Source of the DNA: Bryobacteraceae bacterium CoA2 C42
Lineage (GTDB): Bacteria; Acidobacteriota; Terriglobia; Bryobacterales; Bryobacteraceae
Assembly: GCA_019931245.1 (NCBI GenBank)
Contig: JAINDL010000006.1
Coordinates: forward strand, 1 to 64,000
DNA length: 64,000 nucleotides
Reading direction: 5' to 3'
The notes under the pieces are model-generated. The model did no database searches, was not told where the DNA came from, and was given only the letters and a program-made list of their open reading frames with translations. A program made the translations under genes and the position numbers. Below, one piece after another: positions 62,602 through 64,000 of this stretch. Position 1 is the first letter of the stretch, and each line of letters opens with the position of its first letter.

Positions 62602-63941
62602 CAGCCGAAAACCTCTTCGACGGGGCGGAACCCATGCTCCGCAGAGGGCGTGATGTAGTAATAACGGCGTCCGGAAGGCGTATCGGTAATCGACTTGGTC
62701 CAGTCAATCCCCAACGCCGAATAGATCGTCGCCGCAATATCCTCCGTGTAGATCGCCCGGTTCCCCGACCAGCCGAACTCCACGATATTCGCTCCGTTGG
62801 CATCACTCAATCCGATCGCCCGCCCGCCCCGCACCCCGCCGCCCAGCATCGCCACCGACATCACCTGCCGGTAATGGTCCCGCCCGCCGCGGCTGTTTAG
62901 TACCCCCGGCGTCCGGCCAAACTCGCCCATGATCACGATCAACGTCGAATCAAACTCTCCGGTCGCCTTCAAATCCTCCACCAGCGAACCCACCGCCCGG
63001 TCTAACTGGTTGGTCAGCGTGTGAATCGGCATCCCCTGCCCCGCGTCGAACTGGCCCACGTGCGTATCCCACCCACCTTGCGTCACGTTGATGAACGTCA
63101 CCCCGTTCCGCGCCCGCACCGCATTCCGCGCCACCAGCAGCGACCGGCCCACCGCCGTATTGCCGTAGCGACCCTCGTCGTTTGCGTCAAACTTGAAAAC
63201 ACTGTCCACCGCCGGGTTATACATCATCGAACGCGCCCGGCTGTAGTAACTCCCATATGCCGCCATCGTGTCGTTATACGGCGCGCTCCGCAACGACTCA
63301 TCGAGATCCCGCAATAGCTGAAACCGGCGCTCGAAACGCTCCTGGCTCTGCGCCGCGGTGCCAAAAAACGGGTGCGTCAGCGTCGGCACACCGGTCCGCG
63401 CCGCCGGCGGCATCATCGCCTGGTACAGGCCGCCCAGAAACGTCGCCCCCTGCATCGTCTGGTTAAACGATAAAAACGGCGGAATCAGCCCACTCGCGCC
63501 CTTCTCCCGCGAAATCACCGCTCCGATGTGCGGAATCTCCGCCATGAAGGCCGGATTCTGCGAACGGCCCGTCTGCATGTAAAACTGACCCCGCTCATGC
63601 GCCGCCTCCCAACTGGAGCAGGACCGCAACACCAGCAGATCATTCCGCAGCGCCGTCAGCCTCGGAAAGTACCGGTTCGACAGCCGCAACCCGTTCGAAT
63701 AGTCCCGAATATCGACATCGGCCGGATTCCACGGACCATCCTTCGGGTCGAAGGTGTCCATGTGGCTCGGACCGCCATTCAAGTTCACAAAAATGCAGGC
63801 GTTCGCCGTACCGCGCGGCGTCGCGCCCCGCGCCGAGCTAACCTCGGCATCGGCATGGGCCCCAAGCACCGCCGCCGAGGCCGATCCAAACAAAAAGTGG
63901 CGCCGCGTATGACCGGCACAGAGAGGACGATTGATTTTCAT
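62601..63941 (-). CDS. DUF1501 protein with Tat signal, second copy
   Basis: A 446-residue DUF1501 protein of the alkaline phosphatase/sulfatase superfamily. HTRRHFLFGSASAAVLG is a twin-arginine signal. FVNLNGGPSHMDTFDPKDGP, RSCSSWEAAHERGQFYMQTG, VIMGEFGRTPGVLNSRGGRD in blocks and DIAATIYSALGIDW are the family signatures. The ATG at 63941 has GGAGG 7 nt upstream. It lies 13 nt after the end of a PSD1-type gene at the window edge, repeating the pair at 29.9-33.7 kb. Confidence 0.92.
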   Translation of the reverse strand: MKINRPLCAGHTRRHFLFGSASAAVLGAHADAEVSSARGATPRGTANACIFVNLNGGPSHMDTFDPKDGPWNPADVDIRDYSNGLRLSNRYFPRLTALRNDLLVLRSCSSWEAAHERGQFYMQTGRSQNPAFMAEIPHIGAVISREKGASGLIPPFLSFNQTMQGATFLGGLYQAMMPPAARTGVPTLTHPFFGTAAQSQERFERRFQLLRDLDESLRSAPYNDTMAAYGSYYSRARSMMYNPAVDSVFKFDANDEGRYGNTAVGRSLLVARNAVRARNGVTFINVTQGGWDTHVGQFDAGQGMPIHTLTNQLDRAVGSLVEDLKATGEFDSTLIVIMGEFGRTPGVLNSRGGRDHYRQVMSVAMLGGGVRGGRAIGLSDANGANIVEFGWSGNRAIYTEDIAATIYSALGIDWTKSITDTPSGRRYYYITPSAEHGFRPVEEVFG

Positions 63942-63954
63942 GGGCCAGCCTCCG

Positions 63955-64000
63955 CTAATAGTTAAAGACAAAATCCAGCTTGTTGAGCAACGCCCACTGC
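63955..64000 (-). CDS. C-terminal end of a PSD1/DUF1553-type gene (partial)
   Basis: The last 14 codons read QWALLNKLDFVFNY and end in TAG. This matches the typical C-terminus of DUF1553 (PSD1) proteins, compare LNLNEFLYLR at the end of the complete copy ending at 32362. Position directly before a DUF1501 gene supports the call. The rest lies outside the window. Confidence 0.55.
   Translation of the reverse strand, partial: QWALLNKLDFVFNY

Noticed and set aside
1-64000. tRNA, rRNA, riboswitch or prophage genes
   Set aside because: Reading both strands I saw no T-arm consensus, rRNA core sequence, or phage structural genes; a covariance-model search could still find a missed small RNA.

Overview
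The window is GC-rich bacterial DNA and reads as a member of the Acidobacteria close to Solibacter/Bryobacter. This is inferred from gene content. It has paired PSD1 (DUF1549/DUF1553) and DUF1501 genes, a CHRD protein ending in what looks like the Solibacter C-terminal domain (TIGR03437), CRTAC1/ASPIC propeller proteins, an Oar-like TonB receptor with an N-terminal carboxypeptidase-regulatory domain, and many secreted sulfatases, phosphatases and peptidases. I found no rRNA, tRNA or CRISPR array.

Layout. 1-1.1 kb: a frameshifted IS630 transposase that truncates a decayed ORF. 1.4-15 kb: an intradiol dioxygenase-like gene with a WD40 gene; a minus-strand operon of two arylsulfatases and a zinc metalloprotease; a DUF2490 outer-membrane protein; a DctA symporter; an esterase with an FGE-like protein that lacks the catalytic cysteines; a Gfo/Idh/MocA oxidoreductase; and a GT39-like membrane protein. 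15-25 kb: YceI, a PhoA-type phosphatase, a YncE/phosphoesterase fusion, a DHH phosphoesterase, small secreted proteins, a decayed CsgG-like gene and a FecR-domain protein. 25-35 kb: a DPP-IV-type peptidase with a membrane protein, a beta-CASP nuclease, and a PSD1/DUF1501/MFS series. 35-44 kb: a minus-strand operon of TPR-ASPIC protein, pentaheme cytochrome-TPR and CRTAC1 protein, followed by a triple CHRD protein. 44-54 kb: glpK, a hypothetical gene, a TonB receptor, ubiD, and fabG-aguB-aguA. 54-64 kb: a secreted protein with a metallophosphoesterase, an NfrB-type glycosyltransferase, then a minus-strand series of PSD1 (partial), DUF1501, BIG2/propeller protein, DinB and a periplasmic aldose epimerase.

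Together the genes suggest a free-living heterotroph that degrades sulfated or complex polymers outside the cytoplasm, takes up oligomers and C4-dicarboxylates, and carries periplasmic multiheme electron-transfer proteins.

The most notable non-coding signal concerns gene starts and ends. At least eleven genes have a TANNNT -10 hexamer only 6-8 nt before the start codon, which points to leaderless transcription. This includes a palindromic ATTATAAT that serves two divergent genes, and two cases where the -10 box overlaps the stop codon of the gene before it. Four convergent gene pairs have perfect palindromes spanning their stop codons. These are readings of the sequence; none has been tested.
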